A DNA stretch of 41,546 nucleotides from positions 1 through 41,546 of IMG/VR virus record IMGVR_UViG_3300045973_000430. One strand, given 5' to 3'. This DNA comes from a virus. Positions 40,039 through 41,546 of this stretch are shown in pieces (the first letter of the stretch is position 1; each line of letters begins with the position of its first letter). A program made the translations under genes and the position numbers. The notes under the pieces are model-generated. The model was not told the origin of the DNA, made no database searches, and worked only from the letters and a program-made list of their open reading frames with translations.

Positions 40039-40595
40039 GGCGCAAGCCCCCGGTCTGCCAGCACGCGGCGCACGGCGGCGTCAATGCGGGCCAGCGCCAG
40101 CGGTGCGGCTTCGGCCATCGTGGGCGCGACAAAAGGCTGCGCCTTGATGCCGTACCGGCGGATGTGGGCGCTCATGCCGTAATAGCGGTCTTTCAGCACC
40201 TTTTGCACCGCCAAAAAGGCTTTGGAGCCGGTGCGCGGCGCACGCTTGCGCACCAGCGGATGAGGCCCGACAAAGCGGCTGGCGTTCTGGCCTTGCAGCC
40301 ACTGCGCCATGTCGTTGTTGGGGTTAAATTTCGGCAGGCCTTTGCCGCCGGGCTTGACGCCGTTTTCCACGTACCCGGCATAAGCCACGCCGGGCTTGAT
40401 CTCATAAGCCAGCGGGCCATCCTGGTGGACAGCAATCGTTTTCCACAGCGTGCTACGGAATTTCGGCGCGTGGCGCTGCATCGTCTTGGCAATCATCTGT
40501 GCCTGCACCGCCATTTCCAGCCCGACAGCCTGCATTACATCGGCCCCGACCGCCTCCAGATTGATGCGGATTTCGTTCGGCGCGGCGCTGCTCAT
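40035..40595 (-). CDS. HK97 gp10-like tail-completion protein
   Basis: A 186-residue protein with typical gp10-type features: MIAKTMQRHAPKFRSTLWKTI near residue 35 and IKPGVAYAGYVENG at 66-79, then QPFVAPTMAEAAP near the C-terminus. These proteins help join tail to head. The insertion at about 85-150 makes it longer than many family members. Start overlaps the preceding stop. Confidence 0.85.
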   Translation of the reverse strand: MSSAAPNEIRINLEAVGADVMQAVGLEMAVQAQMIAKTMQRHAPKFRSTLWKTIAVHQDGPLAYEIKPGVAYAGYVENGVKPGGKGLPKFNPNNDMAQWLQGQNASRFVGPHPLVRKRAPRTGSKAFLAVQKVLKDRYYGMSAHIRRYGIKAQPFVAPTMAEAAPLALARIDAAVRRVLADRGLAP

Positions 40596-41230
40596 GGCGT
40601 CTCCAGAAACTGGCGCATGAGCGCATCGGCCATCGCCGACGGGGTGCTGTTGCGGCTCTGGCCGCTCACGCCGTCGCGCATGGCCACCGGCTTGCCCGCG
40701 TTGCGGATAGCCAGCTCGCGCATGGCCTCAACCTGAGCGCGCAAGATCAACAGGCCGCGATCCTGTAAGCCGATGGTCGTGCCCTCGGGCAGCTCGCCAA
40801 TCGTGTGCTGGGCGTAGTACCAAAAATCAAACTGGCTGCCGTGAACGCTGATCTGGCGACCCGATGGCGCAGGCGAAAAGTTCAGCCACCATTGCCCAGC
40901 CTCAAAGCTCGCGCTCACACGCGGCAGCGTGCCTGGGTAGTCAGGACTCCAAGGTTTGATCTTGCAATCGTCCCCCCACAAATACGTTTTGAACGCCGCA
41001 AAGCCTGCATTGCTGCTGCCCACAGACATGCGCGCCACGCCCGCCCGCAGCTCGACAGTGCCCAGCCGCGTGGCCGGGCGCTTGATCTGCATATCGGGCA
41101 GCGCCTGGAGCAAAAACCGCTCAAAATTCGCGTCAGGCGCGGCGGTGTCGCCATCGAACACGCTGGCCACATCGTGCAGTGACGCCTTCAGCGCCAGCAC
41201 CAGATCAGCCCGGCTCATCGTGTACGTCAT
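40592..41230 (-). CDS. Head-tail connector candidate (212 aa)
   Basis: The protein starts MTYTMSRADLVLALKASLHD and shows a helical N-terminus, a beta-rich middle with AGQWWLNFSPAPS and FWYYAQHTI, and a helical C-terminus. Its place between the small capsid-adjacent gene and gp10 matches adaptor or stopper proteins. The sequence alone does not name a family. Starts and stops overlap both neighbours. Confidence 0.65.
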   Translation of the reverse strand: MTYTMSRADLVLALKASLHDVASVFDGDTAAPDANFERFLLQALPDMQIKRPATRLGTVELRAGVARMSVGSSNAGFAAFKTYLWGDDCKIKPWSPDYPGTLPRVSASFEAGQWWLNFSPAPSGRQISVHGSQFDFWYYAQHTIGELPEGTTIGLQDRGLLILRAQVEAMRELAIRNAGKPVAMRDGVSGQSRNSTPSAMADALMRQFLETP

Positions 41231-41546
41231 TGCGGCACCACAGCGCTGGCCAGCGCCAGCAGGGCCGCGTCAATCGCCTGCAGCACGCCCTTGCGCGCGG
41301 CCCCGGCCTGCTCCAGCGCCTGCAACTCGGCCAGCTCGGCCTTGTCCAGCGCGGGCAGGTCAGCGACCACGCCGCCCACATTGCCCGCCAGAATCATGCC
41401 AAAGCGCTCGGCCTGCAGCTCTGCGGCCGTCTTGTCGGCTGGCGCATCGGCCACCGGCGGCGCGCATTCGGGCGGCAGATCGCCCAAGTTGAACTCCCGG
41501 CTCTCGCCGGGCTGCAGCAGCTTGCCGCCGACAAACACGGCGTGGG
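41227..41546 (-). CDS. Small head-region protein, C-terminal part (starts at left end)
   Basis: This is the continuation of the gene starting at 158. Bases 41420-41546 repeat the left end, so unique sequence is 41227-41419. The stop overlaps the start of the 212-residue connector candidate (ATGA). The C-terminal half is helical and Ala/Leu-rich (LAELQALEQAG). Confidence 0.8.
   Translation of the reverse strand, partial: HAVFVGGKLLQPGESREFNLGDLPPECAPPVADAPADKTAAELQAERFGMILAGNVGGVVADLPALDKAELAELQALEQAGAARKGVLQAIDAALLALASAVVPQ
41420..41546. repeat. Terminal direct repeat, right copy (127 bp)
   Basis: Identical to bases 1-127. Removing one copy gives a 41,419-bp circle in which the gene ending at 41227 and starting at 158 is intact at 116 residues. 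Confidence 0.95.

Noticed and set aside
1-41546. CRISPR arrays, tRNA and rRNA genes
   Set aside because: I saw no regularly spaced repeat array, no cloverleaf with a conserved T-arm and no rRNA-like sequence.

Overview
The window is a complete circular or circularly permuted bacteriophage genome. Its first 127 bases recur exactly as its last 127, so the non-redundant unit is 41,419 bp. It encodes a long-tailed siphophage: large terminase, portal, F-like head protein, prohead protease with capsid, tail tube, tail chaperones with a -1 frameshift, a 1,229-residue tape measure, and a lambda K-I-J-type tip protein. High GC, codon use and gene style suggest a betaproteobacterial host (Burkholderiales, perhaps Comamonadaceae); this is inference only. 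Recombinases and a divergent control region indicate a temperate lifestyle, perhaps with a plasmid-like phase.

Layout. Nearly everything is on the minus strand, so read from high to low coordinates. (1) 23.8-15.6 kb: an early operon from a divergent switch. A ribbon-helix-helix gene and a small basic protein precede a terminator-like hairpin. After it comes a chain of start/stop-overlapping genes: a short tyrosine recombinase, several unknowns, a membrane protein with a possible DNA-binding tail, a cytosine-methyltransferase-like protein, an ASCH protein and a probable replication protein. It ends in a structured noncoding RNA region and a small partly duplicated gene. (2) 15.6-14.5 kb: 1.1 kb of noncoding DNA with two DnaA boxes, a candidate origin. 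(3) 14.5-11.1 kb: a XerD-like tyrosine recombinase, then a regulator-like gene coupled to a large serine recombinase. (4) 11.0-5.0 kb: packaging and portal genes, with a DNA methyltransferase between portal and minor head protein. (5) 4.9-3.0 kb: a four-gene cassette with a perfect 30-bp palindrome at its head and a KorA/TrfB-like regulator at its tail. (6) 2.85 kb through the circle junction to 25.3 kb: protease-capsid fusion, head completion and tail genes, and a tail fibre.

Only three genes run on the plus strand (23.9-25.3 kb): an Arc-like regulator, a small unknown and a low-GC lipoprotein that looks like a lysogenic-conversion gene. I found no recognisable endolysin, CI-type repressor, helicase or primase.

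Most interesting points: the palindrome/KorA-like cassette; a shared ~35-bp element after a terminator upstream of both late blocks; three site-specific recombinases in one 41-kb phage; a complementary-segment structured RNA; a membrane protein with a possible DNA-binding tail; and an A-AAA-AAC frameshift site at the tail-chaperone stop codon.
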